The notes under the pieces are model-generated. The model did not search any database. It was not told the origin of the DNA and was given only the letters and a program-made list of their open reading frames with translations. DNA of 64,000 nt from Lachnospiraceae bacterium M18-1 (GTDB lineage: Bacteria > Bacillota > Clostridia > Lachnospirales > Lachnospiraceae): the NCBI GenBank assembly GCA_000403295.2, contig KE159612.1, positions 417,242 to 481,241 on the forward strand, in the 5' to 3' direction. Position numbers and translations under genes: made by a program. Shown here in pieces: positions 44,020-53,703 of the stretch; position 1 is the first letter of the stretch, and each line of letters opens with the position of its first letter.

Positions 44020-45045
44020 ATGAGTGAAGTAAAGATCATCGGGGCAGCAGTGCCCAATATGCCCTGGCAGGAAAGGCAGGAGCAGGGAAAAGCAGGGATG
44101 CCGGTATGGAGGTACACGGAGAATCCGGTCATCGGGCGCAATCCGGCAGAGGGCGTTGCACGGATATTCAACAGTGCGGTGATGCCCTACAACGGGGAAT
44201 TTATCGGCGTATTCCGGGGGGAGCAGACCAACGGGATTCCATACATTTATCTCGGCCGGAGCGGGGACGGCATCCACTGGGATTTTGAAAAGGAGAAGCT
44301 CCGCTTTGAGGATGAAGCGGGAAATGAATTTATGCCCAGGTATGCTTACGACCCCAGGCTGGTCAGGGTGGAGGACACGTATTATATCATCTGGTGCCAG
44401 GATTTTTACGGCGCTTCGATCGGGGCCGCTAAGACACAGGATTTTAAAAAATTTGTCCGGATTGAGAACCCGTTTCTTCCATTTAATAGAAACGCGGTGC
44501 TGTTTCCGAGAAAGGTGAACGGGAAATTTTTGATGCTGTCCCGTCCAAGTGACAGCGGGCACACGCCGTTCGGGGATATCTTCATTTCCGAGAGCAGGGA
44601 TATGGAATACTGGGGCAGGCACCGCCATGTGATGGGAAAAGGAAACGAGTGGTGGCAGAATGTGAAGATCGGCGGAGGAGCGGCGCCCATCGAGACAAGC
44701 GAAGGGTGGCTTTTGTTCTACCACGGCGTGACCGGGACCTGCAACGGCTATGTATACAGCATCGGCGGAGCGATCCTGGATCTGGAGCAGCCTTCCATCG
44801 TGAAATACCGCTGCAGCACCTTCCTGCTGACGCCGGAGGAATGGTATGAGGAACGGGGGTTTGTGCCCAACGTAACATTCCCCTGCGCTACGGTCCAGGA
44901 CGCCCCAAGCGGAAGGATCGCCATCTACTACGGCGCTGCCGATACGTATGTGGGGCTTGCGTTTGCAAAGGCAGACGAGGTGGTGGCTTACATCAAAGAA
45001 CACAGTGTCGTTTCCCCGGAAGATACGGAGATTGGAGTCAGGTAA
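44020..45045 (+). CDS. GH130 beta-1,4-mannooligosaccharide phosphorylase
   Basis: The 341-residue five-bladed beta-propeller protein fits GH130 subfamily 2: GVARIFNSAVMPYNGEFIGVFRGE, YDPRLVRVEDTYYI (its Asp is the candidate general acid), NAVLFP, HTPFGDIF, GGGAAPIETSEGWLLFYHGV. Subfamily 2 enzymes take mannose from the non-reducing end of beta-1,4-mannooligosaccharides with phosphate and release mannose-1-phosphate. It is cytoplasmic. The ATG at 44020 follows GGAGGAAG. The epimerase starts five bases after its stop. The exact chain-length preference is not visible. Confidence 0.9.
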   Translation: MSEVKIIGAAVPNMPWQERQEQGKAGMPVWRYTENPVIGRNPAEGVARIFNSAVMPYNGEFIGVFRGEQTNGIPYIYLGRSGDGIHWDFEKEKLRFEDEAGNEFMPRYAYDPRLVRVEDTYYIIWCQDFYGASIGAAKTQDFKKFVRIENPFLPFNRNAVLFPRKVNGKFLMLSRPSDSGHTPFGDIFISESRDMEYWGRHRHVMGKGNEWWQNVKIGGGAAPIETSEGWLLFYHGVTGTCNGYVYSIGGAILDLEQPSIVKYRCSTFLLTPEEWYEERGFVPNVTFPCATVQDAPSGRIAIYYGAADTYVGLAFAKADEVVAYIKEHSVVSPEDTEIGVR

Positions 45046-45049
45046 AATC

Positions 45050-46315
45050 ATGCTGAAAACAGAAGTGAAACAACATTTGACAGAAACCCTGATTCCCTTC
45101 TGGCAGGGCATGACGGACCGGGAAAACGGAGGGTTTTACGGCTATCTGAGCTACGGCCTGGAGCTGGACCGTAAGGCGGTCAAGGGCTGTATCCTGAACA
45201 GCAGGATTCTCTGGTTTTTCTCCAATGCTTATCTGGCACTGGGGGAGGAGCACCTTCTGGAAAGCGCGGGGCATGCCTTCCGCTTTCTGAGGGATCACTG
45301 CCTGGACCGGGAATACGGCGGCGTCTACTGGTCGCTGGATTACAAGGGAGAGCCCCAGGACGAGACGAAACACACGTATAACCAGGCATTTGCCATCTAC
45401 GCGCTTTCTTCCTATTATGATGCGTCCAAGGATGCGGAGGCTCTGGAGATTGCGCGCGGCCTGTACCGTGTGGCGGAAGAAAAATGTAAGGACGTATGGG
45501 ACGGGACAGCCGGTCCGGGAAGCAGCCCGGCCGGGGACGGGACGGTGAAAACGCCGGACAGGGAGATTGCTATGCCGGAGGGAAGGAACGCTGCGCCGGG
45601 GATTGGCTACCGGGAAGCGTTCACCAGGGACTTTGGCCCGGCGGAGAATGACAAGCTTTCCGAAAACGGCGTTATGGCCGAGAAGACCATGAACACATTG
45701 CTGCATGTATTTGAAGCGTACACGGAGCTTTACCGTGTGACCGGGGACGGGGAGGTTGCGGATCGGCTCCGGGAAATGTTGGATATTGTGGCGGACAAGG
45801 TCTACAATCCCCGGCTGGGACGGCAGGAAGTATTCTTTGACCGCTTCTGGAACCCGCTGATCGATCTGTACTCCTACGGCCACGATATTGAAGCCGCATG
45901 GCTCATAGACCGGGGGCTGGATATACTGGGCGACAGAGCCTATACAGAACGGCTTGCGCCCATCACGGAAACCATCACGGACCATATTTTCCACAGGGCA
46001 TACACAGACCATTCCCTGGTCAACGAGGCGGAAAACGGCGTGGTAGATAGGACCCGGGTCTGGTGGATCCAGGCAGAGGCCGTAGTGGGTTTCCTGAACG
46101 GATATCAGAGACATCGGGAGAAGAAAGAGTACCTGGCGGCGGCAGAGGACATCTGGGGCTACATCCGGGATCATCTGATCGACCGGCGTCCGGGGTCGGA
46201 GTGGTTTTCCGGTCTGGACGAGGAACGCAGGCCGATTCAAAAGGCCATCGTTGACCCGTGGAAATGCCCGTACCACAACGGGCGGATGTGCCTGGAGGTC
46301 ATGAAGCGGGTTTGA
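45050..46315 (+). CDS. Cellobiose/mannobiose 2-epimerase (AGE family)
   Basis: The 421-residue alpha/alpha-barrel protein fits cellobiose 2-epimerases: FWQGMTDRENGGFYGYLSY start, DETKHTYNQAFAIYALSSYYDA, MNTLLHVFEAYTELYRV and RVWWIQAEAVVGFLNGYQ with the catalytic histidines of the family. In mannan pathways it turns mannobiose into mannosyl-glucose, the substrate of the next phosphorylase. Family members have about 390 residues; here about 35 extra residues (148-183), rich in Gly, Pro and Ser, replace a short loop before YREAF. It is tightly coupled to the preceding gene. Confidence 0.9.
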   Translation: MLKTEVKQHLTETLIPFWQGMTDRENGGFYGYLSYGLELDRKAVKGCILNSRILWFFSNAYLALGEEHLLESAGHAFRFLRDHCLDREYGGVYWSLDYKGEPQDETKHTYNQAFAIYALSSYYDASKDAEALEIARGLYRVAEEKCKDVWDGTAGPGSSPAGDGTVKTPDREIAMPEGRNAAPGIGYREAFTRDFGPAENDKLSENGVMAEKTMNTLLHVFEAYTELYRVTGDGEVADRLREMLDIVADKVYNPRLGRQEVFFDRFWNPLIDLYSYGHDIEAAWLIDRGLDILGDRAYTERLAPITETITDHIFHRAYTDHSLVNEAENGVVDRTRVWWIQAEAVVGFLNGYQRHREKKEYLAAAEDIWGYIRDHLIDRRPGSEWFSGLDEERRPIQKAIVDPWKCPYHNGRMCLEVMKRV

Positions 46316-46324
46316 ACGATCATA

Positions 46325-46410
46325 GGTGGGTTGCTAATCCGAAGCCGCATTTTCATTGTATTAAATTGCATAAAAATGTGACTTCGGATTGCAACCGTAC
46401 AGGTGAAAAG
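46325..46410. repeat. Dispersed long-hairpin repeat family B, copy 3 (left arm shortened)
   Basis: GGTTGCTAATCCGAAGCCGC and TGACTTCGGATTGCAACC are the paired arms, with a loop around TTGTATTAAATTGCA. The element lies inside the operon between the epimerase and the next GH130 gene, ending 11 bases before AAGGAGG. Confidence 0.8.
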
Positions 46411-46437
46411 ATTAGTATATAAGGAGGCAATGCAGAG

Positions 46438-47607
46438 ATGCTTCACAAACAATATTATGTCGAACAGGCGAAGGTGGATCGGCTGGTTTCCGGGAAAAAC
46501 CGGAAAAGCAGCTTTTACAACGGGATTTACGACAGATACGAGTACCCGGTGCTGACCAGGGAGTTTGCCCCGGTTCACTGGAGATATGACCTGGATGAGG
46601 AAACGAACCCGTATTTTATGGAACGGCTTGGCATCAACGCAGTGATGAACTCCGGGGCCATTTACCTGAACGGAACATATTATCTGGTCGTGCGGGTGGA
46701 AGGAAATGACAGGAAATCGTTTTTTGCGGTGGCGGAAAGCAAGACGGGAATCGACGGATTCCGCTTCTGGGACGAGCCGGTGGTGCTGCCGGATACCTGC
46801 CCGGAGGAGACCAATGTATACGACATGCGTCTGACCCTGCATGAGGACGGCTGGATCTACGGCCTGTTCTGCTCGGAAAGCAAGGATGCAGAAAATCCGG
46901 ATCTGTCTGCGGCGGTGGCCGCGGCGGGGATCGTCCGGACGAAGGACTTCAAGACCTGGGAACGGCTGGACAACCTGAAAACGCTGCAGTCGCCCCAGCA
47001 GAGGAACGTTGCCCTCCACCCGGAATTTGTGGACGGGAAATACGCGTTCTATACACGCCCCATGGACGGTTTCATTGAGACCGGAAGCGGCGGTGGCATC
47101 GGGTTCGGACTGTGTGAGGACATCCGGCACGCGGTGATCGGAGAGGAAAGGATCATCAGCAGACGGATTTACCATACCCTTACGGAGTCCAAAAACGGAG
47201 CCGGCGCGCCTCCCATCCGGGGAAAAAAATGCTGGATACACATTGCCCACGGCGTTCGGAATACGGCGGCAGGGCTGCGCTATGTCCTGTACGCGTTCGG
47301 AACCGACCTTAAGGACCCCTCCAGAGTCGTGGCGGAGCCCTCCGGCGTCTTTCTCGTTCCATTGGGAGAGGAGCGGGTCGGGGACGTGTCCAATGTGGTA
47401 TTCACCAACGGGGCCGCGGTCAGGGAAAACGGGGATGTATACATTTACTATGCCTCCTGCGACACCAGGCTGCATGTGGCAGCCACAACCATCGACCGGC
47501 TGGAGGAATATCTGTTTTCCACACCGAAGGACCCGCTGCGGTCCGCGGACTGCGTGAAGCAGAGGTGTGAAATGATCCGCCGGAATCTGGCGCTGCTGAA
47601 AGGCTGA
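46438..47607 (+). CDS. GH130 4-O-beta-mannosyl-glucose phosphorylase
   Basis: The 389-residue protein fits GH130 subfamily 1: [51 protein letters not shown] (candidate acid Asp), [20 protein letters not shown] and GAGAPPI. Enzymes of this type split mannosyl-glucose into mannose-1-phosphate and glucose. Together with the epimerase it completes the known mannobiose route. AAGGAGG lies ten bases before the ATG. It is separated from the epimerase gene by the hairpin element 46325-46410. Confidence 0.92.
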   Translation: MLHKQYYVEQAKVDRLVSGKNRKSSFYNGIYDRYEYPVLTREFAPVHWRYDLDEETNPYFMERLGINAVMNSGAIYLNGTYYLVVRVEGNDRKSFFAVAESKTGIDGFRFWDEPVVLPDTCPEETNVYDMRLTLHEDGWIYGLFCSESKDAENPDLSAAVAAAGIVRTKDFKTWERLDNLKTLQSPQQRNVALHPEFVDGKYAFYTRPMDGFIETGSGGGIGFGLCEDIRHAVIGEERIISRRIYHTLTESKNGAGAPPIRGKKCWIHIAHGVRNTAAGLRYVLYAFGTDLKDPSRVVAEPSGVFLVPLGEERVGDVSNVVFTNGAAVRENGDVYIYYASCDTRLHVAATTIDRLEEYLFSTPKDPLRSADCVKQRCEMIRRNLALLKG

Positions 47608-47627
47608 GTCGCTTGGAGGCTCTTTAG

Positions 47628-47645
47628 GGCATCCAACCGTACAGG
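47628..47645. repeat. Repeat family B fragment
   Basis: ATCCAACCGTACAGGTCGG matches the outer end of the right arm of family B. It lies in the short gap between the GH130 and YesL genes. Confidence 0.4.
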
Positions 47646-47668
47646 TCGGTATACGAGGGAGGAAGCGA

Positions 47669-48286
47669 ATGAAAAAGCTGACAATCGAGCATCCGTTTTT
47701 TGAATTTATGGGAAGGATCGGCGACTGGATGATATTAAATGTCCTGTTTGTCCTCACATCGCTGCCGGTCATTACGATCGGAATGGCCGCGACGGCGTTC
47801 TACCGGGTGGGCCTGCGCCGTGTGCGGGGGGAGAGCCGGTACGCGGCCAGGGAGTACCTGCAGGCGTGCCGGGAGGAATGGAAGCAGGGCACAAAGCTGT
47901 GGCTGTTCTTCCTGGCCGCAGGCGCGGTTCTGCTGTTCGATATCCTGTACGGCAAAAACCTGGGAAGGCTGTTGAACATTGGGGTCGGGATATTGGCAGC
48001 GCTGTGGTGCTTTACGATCAGTTATGCCTTCCCCCTGCAGGCAAGATTTCAAAACAACGTAAGGAATACGCTGGCAAACGCGCTGCGGCTGGCGTTTCGC
48101 AATTTCCCTGCGACGCTGGTGATGGCGGCGCTGAACAGTCTGCCGGCAGTGTGCGTCGCGGCAGGGGCATTTTATACGATGGTTGCAATGCCGCTTTTCT
48201 GTGTGGCAGGTTTTTCCTGCATTGTATGGATCAACTGTCTGCTGCTGACGAGGATCTTTCAGAAAATAGAAGGAGAAGAGGTATGA
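47669..48286 (+). CDS. YesL-family (DUF624) membrane protein
   Basis: The 205-residue protein has the YesL pattern: FEFMGRIGDWMILNVLFVLTSLPVITIGMAATAFYRV at the N-terminus and four to five membrane helices. YesL proteins occur with sugar ABC transporters and carbohydrate operons in Firmicutes, but their role is unknown. GGAGGAAGC precedes the ATG. The stop overlaps the start of the esterase gene (ATGA). Its place inside a mannan operon suggests a helper role for the importer. Confidence 0.88.
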   Translation: MKKLTIEHPFFEFMGRIGDWMILNVLFVLTSLPVITIGMAATAFYRVGLRRVRGESRYAAREYLQACREEWKQGTKLWLFFLAAGAVLLFDILYGKNLGRLLNIGVGILAALWCFTISYAFPLQARFQNNVRNTLANALRLAFRNFPATLVMAALNSLPAVCVAAGAFYTMVAMPLFCVAGFSCIVWINCLLLTRIFQKIEGEEV

Positions 48287-49338
48287 GGATCAAACCCGAT
48301 CACGAAAAATTATCTTACTGCGGAAGGATTGACCGGCGCAGTCCAAAGGAACCGGTTTTTGTGTATCCCTGCACCTCGGTGGGGATGCGTTTTACCGGAA
48401 ATACTTTGAAGGTGTATGTGAGAAACAGAAGCGCGTACTGGGACAATTATCTGGGATGCATACTGGACGGCAGGCAGACGGCCCTGGCGCTTCCGCCAGA
48501 CGGAAGTGCAGAGCTGGAGATCCAGGTGGAGCAAAAAGAGAAAGCGGTGCATGAGCTGCTTCTTTTCAAACGGCAGGATGCCTGCCATGAGATGACATTT
48601 TTAGGCGTGGAGCTGGAGGACGGCGCAGAGCTTCTGGATATGCCGGAACAGCCGGAGAGGAAGATCGAGGTTTACGGGGATTCTGTCTCAGCCGGGGAAG
48701 TCTCGGAAGCGGTGGAATATGCGGGAAAAGAGGATCCGGAGCACAACGGGGAATACTCCAACAGCTGGTATTCCTACGCATGGATGACTGCCAGAAAGCT
48801 GAATGCCCGGATTCACGATATCGCACAGGGCGGCATGGCCCTGCTGGACGGGACAGGGTGGTTTCACGGGCCGGATTATATCGGGATGGAAACCGCGTGG
48901 GACAAGGTGCATTACCATCCCGAGCTGGCTGAAACATCGGAATGGGACTTTTCCCGGTATGTTCCCCAGGTTGTGATCGTGGCACTGGGTCAGAATGACA
49001 GCCACCCGGAGGACTACATGAAGGAAGATTTTGACGGAGAAAAGGCGCGGACATGGCGTACCCGGTACGGGGCGTTTCTCAGGAAGCTGCGGGGAACTTA
49101 TCCGGATGCCCGGATCATCTGCTGCACCACGCTTTTAAACCACGACCCGGCATGGGACTGCGCCATTGGACGCGTTGTGGAGGAGCTGGGAGACGCGAAA
49201 GTGACGCAGTACATGTTCCGACGAAACGGGAAAGGCACGCCTGGGCATCTGCGGATTCCGGAAGCGGAGGAGATGGCGGAAGAACTGGCTGCCTACATTA
49301 AGAAAACAGAGGGATGGAGCGACACATGGAAAGGATAG
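48283..49338 (+). CDS. CE2-type acetyl esterase (SGNH fold)
   Basis: The 351-residue protein has an N-terminal beta-rich domain (about 1-120) and a C-terminal SGNH hydrolase: YGDSVSAGE (nucleophile serine), ALGQNDSH (block III) and the histidine in GHLRIPEA. This two-domain layout is that of CE2 esterases. With the neighbouring CE17-type enzyme it would strip acetyl groups from imported mannooligosaccharides so that the phosphorylases can act, as shown for the Roseburia intestinalis pair. No signal peptide is present, so it works in the cytoplasm. The ATG overlaps the YesL stop by four bases. Confidence 0.85.
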   Translation: MRIKPDHEKLSYCGRIDRRSPKEPVFVYPCTSVGMRFTGNTLKVYVRNRSAYWDNYLGCILDGRQTALALPPDGSAELEIQVEQKEKAVHELLLFKRQDACHEMTFLGVELEDGAELLDMPEQPERKIEVYGDSVSAGEVSEAVEYAGKEDPEHNGEYSNSWYSYAWMTARKLNARIHDIAQGGMALLDGTGWFHGPDYIGMETAWDKVHYHPELAETSEWDFSRYVPQVVIVALGQNDSHPEDYMKEDFDGEKARTWRTRYGAFLRKLRGTYPDARIICCTTLLNHDPAWDCAIGRVVEELGDAKVTQYMFRRNGKGTPGHLRIPEAEEMAEELAAYIKKTEGWSDTWKG

Positions 49339-50507
49339 ACCTTACAAGGATCAGGGAATGTATGCGAAGAGCCGATGAAGGCGGAGAACTGACGATTGCT
49401 TTTTTCGGAGGATCAATCACCCAGGGCTGCGCCGCGTCCGTACACGAGAAAACCTATTCATACCGGGTGTTTGAATGGTGGAAACGTACATTTCCAAAGG
49501 CGGAGTTTCGTTATGTAAATGCAGGGATCGGCGGCACCACCTCCCACTTCGGGGCGGCCAGGATCGTGCCGGATCTGCTGATGTACCAGCCGGATCTGGC
49601 GGTCATTGATTTCAGCGTAAACGACGGAGCGGATGATTTTTTTCAGGAGACATACGAAGGAATACTGCGGAGGATTCTGGAATGGAAGTCAAAGCCGGCG
49701 GTGCTTGTGCTGAACCATGTGTTTTATGACACCGGGGAAAATGCCCAGCAGTACCACAATGCGGCGGCGGACTGGTACCATGTGCCCCATGTGAGCATGA
49801 GGGATACCCTGTACCGGAAGGTGGAGGCGGGGGAGTACGCCATGGAGGAACTCACCGGGGACGCGCTACATCCTAACGATCAGGGACACGAACTGGTGGC
49901 AGAGGAGATCATCGCCTTTTTCCGGCAGGTCTGGGAGGAGACGCGGGCGCGGGAAGGAAACGTGCAGAAAGAAGCCGCTCAGGAAGCCGGTCTGCGCAGA
50001 GAAGACGTGCAGAAAGAAGCTGCTCAAAAAGCCGGTCTGCAGGAAGCGGATGCGCAGAAAGAGGACAGCCCGCTCCCGTCTCCGATGACAGAGAATGCGT
50101 ATGAATTTGCCAGCCGTTTGACGATCCGTGAGATCTCACCGGAGCTTGCAGGCTTCCGGGCAGACACGGAGGAAAAAACAGGGCATCTGGATTTGTTCAA
50201 AAACGGATGGATTGGAAAGCGTCCGGGGGACAAGATCCGGTTCCAGGTGACGGCCTCCTGCATTGCCCTCCAGTATCGGAAATCCGTCTCAAAGCCGGCT
50301 CTGCGGGCAAAGCTGGTTCTGGACGGAAACCGCGGGGAGGCCCGCATTCTGGACGGAAATTTTGAGGAGGACTGGGGGGACTGCCTGTATCTGGAACCAA
50401 TCCTCCACCACGGGGATCATGGAAAGCACAGTATTGAACTGGAAATCCTGGACGACGGGGCAGAGACTGCGGTACCGTTCTATCTGGTGTCGCTGATCAC
50501 CGCGTAG
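49326..50507 (+). CDS. CE17-type mannooligosaccharide acetyl esterase
   Basis: The 393-residue protein has an SGNH domain (FFGGSITQGCAAS with the nucleophile serine, NAGIGGTTSHFGA, DFSVND and the D-x-x-H pair in DALHPNDQGHE) followed by a linker with two 15-residue repeats and a C-terminal beta-sandwich domain (about 265-393) that could be the CBM35-like module of CE17 enzymes. I chose the ATG at 49326 with GGAG six bases upstream; it lies 13 bases inside the CE2 gene. Acetyl removal from mannose residues is inferred from family and operon. Confidence 0.82.
   Translation: MERIDLTRIRECMRRADEGGELTIAFFGGSITQGCAASVHEKTYSYRVFEWWKRTFPKAEFRYVNAGIGGTTSHFGAARIVPDLLMYQPDLAVIDFSVNDGADDFFQETYEGILRRILEWKSKPAVLVLNHVFYDTGENAQQYHNAAADWYHVPHVSMRDTLYRKVEAGEYAMEELTGDALHPNDQGHELVAEEIIAFFRQVWEETRAREGNVQKEAAQEAGLRREDVQKEAAQKAGLQEADAQKEDSPLPSPMTENAYEFASRLTIREISPELAGFRADTEEKTGHLDLFKNGWIGKRPGDKIRFQVTASCIALQYRKSVSKPALRAKLVLDGNRGEARILDGNFEEDWGDCLYLEPILHHGDHGKHSIELEILDDGAETAVPFYLVSLITA
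49962..50066. repeat. Tandem 45-bp repeats in the CE17-type gene linker
   Basis: Two full units (49962-50006 and 50007-50051) and a partial third encode VQKEAAQEAGLRRED-like 15-residue blocks. The unit keeps the reading frame, so linker length can vary. Confidence 0.85.
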
Positions 50508-50562
50508 TACCGATGTCCTGTCTGGGATGCAGATGGATCAAAATAGAAGGAGAAGCAAAAAA

Positions 50563-52287
50563 ATGGATGCAAGAAAGTTATATGAGTTTTGGCTGAATGA
50601 TCCGTATTTCGATGAGGAGACGAAACAGGAGCTGCGGGCAATCGAAGACGACGCGGCTGAGATTGAAGAACGTTTTTATCGGAATCTGGAATTTGGGACC
50701 GGCGGGCTCCGGGGGATCATCGGGGCGGGCACAAACCGCATGAACCTGTACACCGTGCGGAGGGCAACCCAGGGCCTTGCGAATTATATTTTAAAGGAGC
50801 AGGGGGAGAAAAAAGGCGCTGCCATTGCCTTTGACTCCCGGAATATGTCCCCGGAGTTTGCGGAGGAAGCGGCGCTCTGCCTGGCGGCAAACGGGATCAG
50901 GGCATACATTTTTCCCTCCCTGCGTCCCACGCCGATGCTGTCCTTTGCCCTGCGTCAGCTTGGATGTACGGCCGGGATCGTGGTGACGGCCAGCCACAAT
51001 CCGCCGGAATATAACGGGTATAAGGTATACTGGGAGGACGGCGCGCAGATCACATTTCCCAGAGATCAGGAGATCATAAGCGAGGTCAACGCTGTCGAGG
51101 ATTATGGGCAGGTAAAGACCATGTCCCGGCAGGATGCGGAAAAGGCCGGGCTGTACAGGGTGATCGGCCCGGAGATGGACGACGCATACATCGAGAGCCT
51201 GAAAAAGTTGGTGATCCATCCGGAAATCCTGCGGGAGGAAGCGGCAGACTTGAAGATCGTCTACACGCCACTGCACGGAACCGGCAATATCCCGGTCCGC
51301 AGAGTCCTCTCGGAGCTTGGATTTTCACAGGTGTATGTGGTGGAGGAGCAGGAGCTTCCGGACGGCAGATTTCCCACCGTTTCCTATCCCAACCCGGAGG
51401 ACAAAAACGCATTTACTCTGGCTCTTGAGCTTGCCAGGGAGAAAGACGCGGATCTCATCCTTGCCACAGACCCGGATGCGGACCGGCTGGGCGTCTATGC
51501 GAAGGATTCCCGCACAGGGGAATACGTGGGCTTTACCGGAAATATGTCTGGAATGCTGATTCTGGAATACATCCTTTCCCAGAAGAAGGCGATGGGGACA
51601 CTGCCGGAAAACGGCGCCGTGGTGACGACCATTGTTTCCGGGAAAATGTCCCGGGAGATTGCCAGAGAATATCAGACAGACCTGATCGAAACGCTGACTG
51701 GTTTTAAATATATCGGCGAGCAGATTAAGTTTTTTGAACAAAACCATGAGCACGAGTATGTATTCGGCTACGAGGAAAGCTACGGCTGCCTGGTAGGGAT
51801 CCATGCCCGGGACAAGGATGCGGTGGTGGCTGTGATGGCGCTGTGCGAGACGGCTGCGTGGTGCAGGCATCAGGGAATGAGCCTCCAGGACCAGATGGAA
51901 ACGCTGTACCGGCGATATGGTTATTTTAAAGAAGGACTGTCTACGATTACGCTAAAAGGGCAGGAGGGCGTAAGGAAGATCGCGGCAATCATGGAACGTA
52001 TCCGGAAGGACGTGCCGGAGCAGATCGGAGGCTTCCCTGTGACGCAGTTCCGGGATTACAGGGAGGATGTCCTGCTGAACACTGTGACAAAAGAAAAGGG
52101 GAAAACCGGCCTGCCCAAATCCAATGTGCTGTACTTTGAAATGGGACAGGATGCGTGGTGCTGTGTCCGCCCGTCCGGAACCGAGCCGAAGATCAAATTT
52201 TACATCGGCGTAAAAGGGGAAAGCGGGGAAGACGCGGAAATGATGCTGCAGAAGCTGACGGAGGCGGTACAGGGATTCGGGAGCTGA
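50563..52287 (+). CDS. Phosphohexomutase (phosphomannomutase/phosphoglucomutase)
   Basis: The 574-residue protein belongs to the alpha-D-phosphohexomutase family: FGTGGLRGIIGAGTNRMN, the phosphoserine loop VTASHNPPEYNGYKVYW, the metal loop DPDADRLG, GYEES and RPSGTEPKIKFY. In this operon it should convert the mannose-1-phosphate released by the two GH130 enzymes into mannose-6-phosphate. The length and N-terminus fit the PGM2-like subgroup of Firmicutes. AAGGAG lies before the ATG at 50563. Confidence 0.93.
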   Translation: MDARKLYEFWLNDPYFDEETKQELRAIEDDAAEIEERFYRNLEFGTGGLRGIIGAGTNRMNLYTVRRATQGLANYILKEQGEKKGAAIAFDSRNMSPEFAEEAALCLAANGIRAYIFPSLRPTPMLSFALRQLGCTAGIVVTASHNPPEYNGYKVYWEDGAQITFPRDQEIISEVNAVEDYGQVKTMSRQDAEKAGLYRVIGPEMDDAYIESLKKLVIHPEILREEAADLKIVYTPLHGTGNIPVRRVLSELGFSQVYVVEEQELPDGRFPTVSYPNPEDKNAFTLALELAREKDADLILATDPDADRLGVYAKDSRTGEYVGFTGNMSGMLILEYILSQKKAMGTLPENGAVVTTIVSGKMSREIAREYQTDLIETLTGFKYIGEQIKFFEQNHEHEYVFGYEESYGCLVGIHARDKDAVVAVMALCETAAWCRHQGMSLQDQMETLYRRYGYFKEGLSTITLKGQEGVRKIAAIMERIRKDVPEQIGGFPVTQFRDYREDVLLNTVTKEKGKTGLPKSNVLYFEMGQDAWCCVRPSGTEPKIKFYIGVKGESGEDAEMMLQKLTEAVQGFGS

Positions 52288-52344
52288 CGCCTGATGGGAT
52301 TCCAGTAAAATATGAAAGTTACGATTCATGGTTTGGAGGAGAGT

Positions 52345-53703
52345 ATGGGATTTTCAGAAAATTTTGTATGGGGAGCGGCGACAAGCGCGTATCAGATCGA
52401 GGGCGCGGCGAAGGAAGACGGAAAGGGCCTGCATATCTGGGACGTGTATGCTGAGGAGCCGGGACACATCTATGAAGGGCACCATGGAAATATGGCCTGT
52501 GACCATTACCGCCGGTTCCGCGGGGATGTGAAGATCATGAAGGAAATGGGACTGAAAGCGTACCGTTTTTCCATCGACTGGTCCAGGGTTCTGCCGGAAG
52601 GGCGGGGCGCGGTCAACGAAAAGGGGATCGCCTTTTATAACGCCTTGATTGATGAACTGTCAGAGGCGGGGATTAAGCCTTATGTGACCCTGCACCACTG
52701 GGAGCTTCCCTATGAGCTGTATAAAAGGGGCGGCTGGATGAACCCGCAGATTGTGGAGTGGTTCGGGGAATTTGCGAAACTGGCGGCAGAAAGGTTCAGC
52801 GACCGTGTAAGCCATTTCTTTACCCTGAATGAACCGCAGTGCTTTGTAGGACTGGGTTTTCTGACCGGGGAGCATGCGCCGGGGCTGAGAATGCCGCTTC
52901 GGGATACCTTTGAGATGGCCCACAATGCATTGAAGGCCCACGGCCGGGCGGTACAGATGCTGCGTCAGTACCAAAAGCAGACGCTGACCATCGGCTATGC
53001 GCCCACATGCGGGATGTGTTATCCTGAAACAGAAAGCCCGGAGGACGTGGAGGCCGCAAAGCAGATGTTATTTTCCATGAATCCGGATGACAGAAACTGG
53101 ACCTGGAATGTGGCCTGGTGGTCCGATCCGGTGATACTGGGGCATTATCCGGAGGAAGGGTTAAAGCGGTACGAGCCCTGGCTTCCGAACATAACGGATG
53201 AAGATATGAAGTTGATCGCCCAGCCCATTGATGTCTACGGACAGAATATTTACAACGGGCGCTGTGTCCGTATGGGGGCGGAGGGAAAGCCGGAGGAGGT
53301 AAAACGGGGGGAGGGATTCCCCAAGACGGCCTCCTCCTGGCCGGTGACCCCGGAGGCTTTGTACTGGGGGCCGAAGTTTTTGTATGAACGGTACCGGAAG
53401 CCTTTGTACATCACGGAGAACGGGCTGTCCTGCCACGACGTGGTTTCGCTGGACGGCATGGTGCATGACCCGAACCGGATCGACTTTCTGGCCAGGTATC
53501 TGGGCCAGCTTAAGAGGGCGGCAGAGGAAATCGATCTCCGGGGATATTTCCAATGGTCGCTGATGGACAATTTTGAGTGGGCAAAGGGGTATTCGGAGCG
53601 TTTTGGGCTGGTGTACGTGGATTACCGGACGCAGGAACGGATCATGAAGGATTCCGCGTATTGGTACCGCGGTGTGATTCAAAATAATGGAGCCGGGTTA
53701 TGA
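52345..53703 (+). CDS. GH1 beta-glycosidase
   Basis: The 452-residue protein has the GH1 barrel: FVWGAATSAYQIEG, HHWELP, acid/base Glu163 in TLNEPQ and nucleophile Glu358 in YITENG. The C-terminal GYFQWSLMDNFEW is typical. GH1 enzymes remove beta-linked glucose or mannose. In this operon it may clip terminal glucose from glucomannan oligosaccharides. It has no signal peptide. GGAGGAGAG precedes the ATG at 52345, and the next gene overlaps its stop by four bases. Confidence 0.93.
   Translation: MGFSENFVWGAATSAYQIEGAAKEDGKGLHIWDVYAEEPGHIYEGHHGNMACDHYRRFRGDVKIMKEMGLKAYRFSIDWSRVLPEGRGAVNEKGIAFYNALIDELSEAGIKPYVTLHHWELPYELYKRGGWMNPQIVEWFGEFAKLAAERFSDRVSHFFTLNEPQCFVGLGFLTGEHAPGLRMPLRDTFEMAHNALKAHGRAVQMLRQYQKQTLTIGYAPTCGMCYPETESPEDVEAAKQMLFSMNPDDRNWTWNVAWWSDPVILGHYPEEGLKRYEPWLPNITDEDMKLIAQPIDVYGQNIYNGRCVRMGAEGKPEEVKRGEGFPKTASSWPVTPEALYWGPKFLYERYRKPLYITENGLSCHDVVSLDGMVHDPNRIDFLARYLGQLKRAAEEIDLRGYFQWSLMDNFEWAKGYSERFGLVYVDYRTQERIMKDSAYWYRGVIQNNGAGL

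Noticed and set aside
45038..47772. Long minus-strand frames opposite the mannoside operon
   Set aside because: They arise from codon bias of the GC-rich plus-strand genes and show no recognisable domain.
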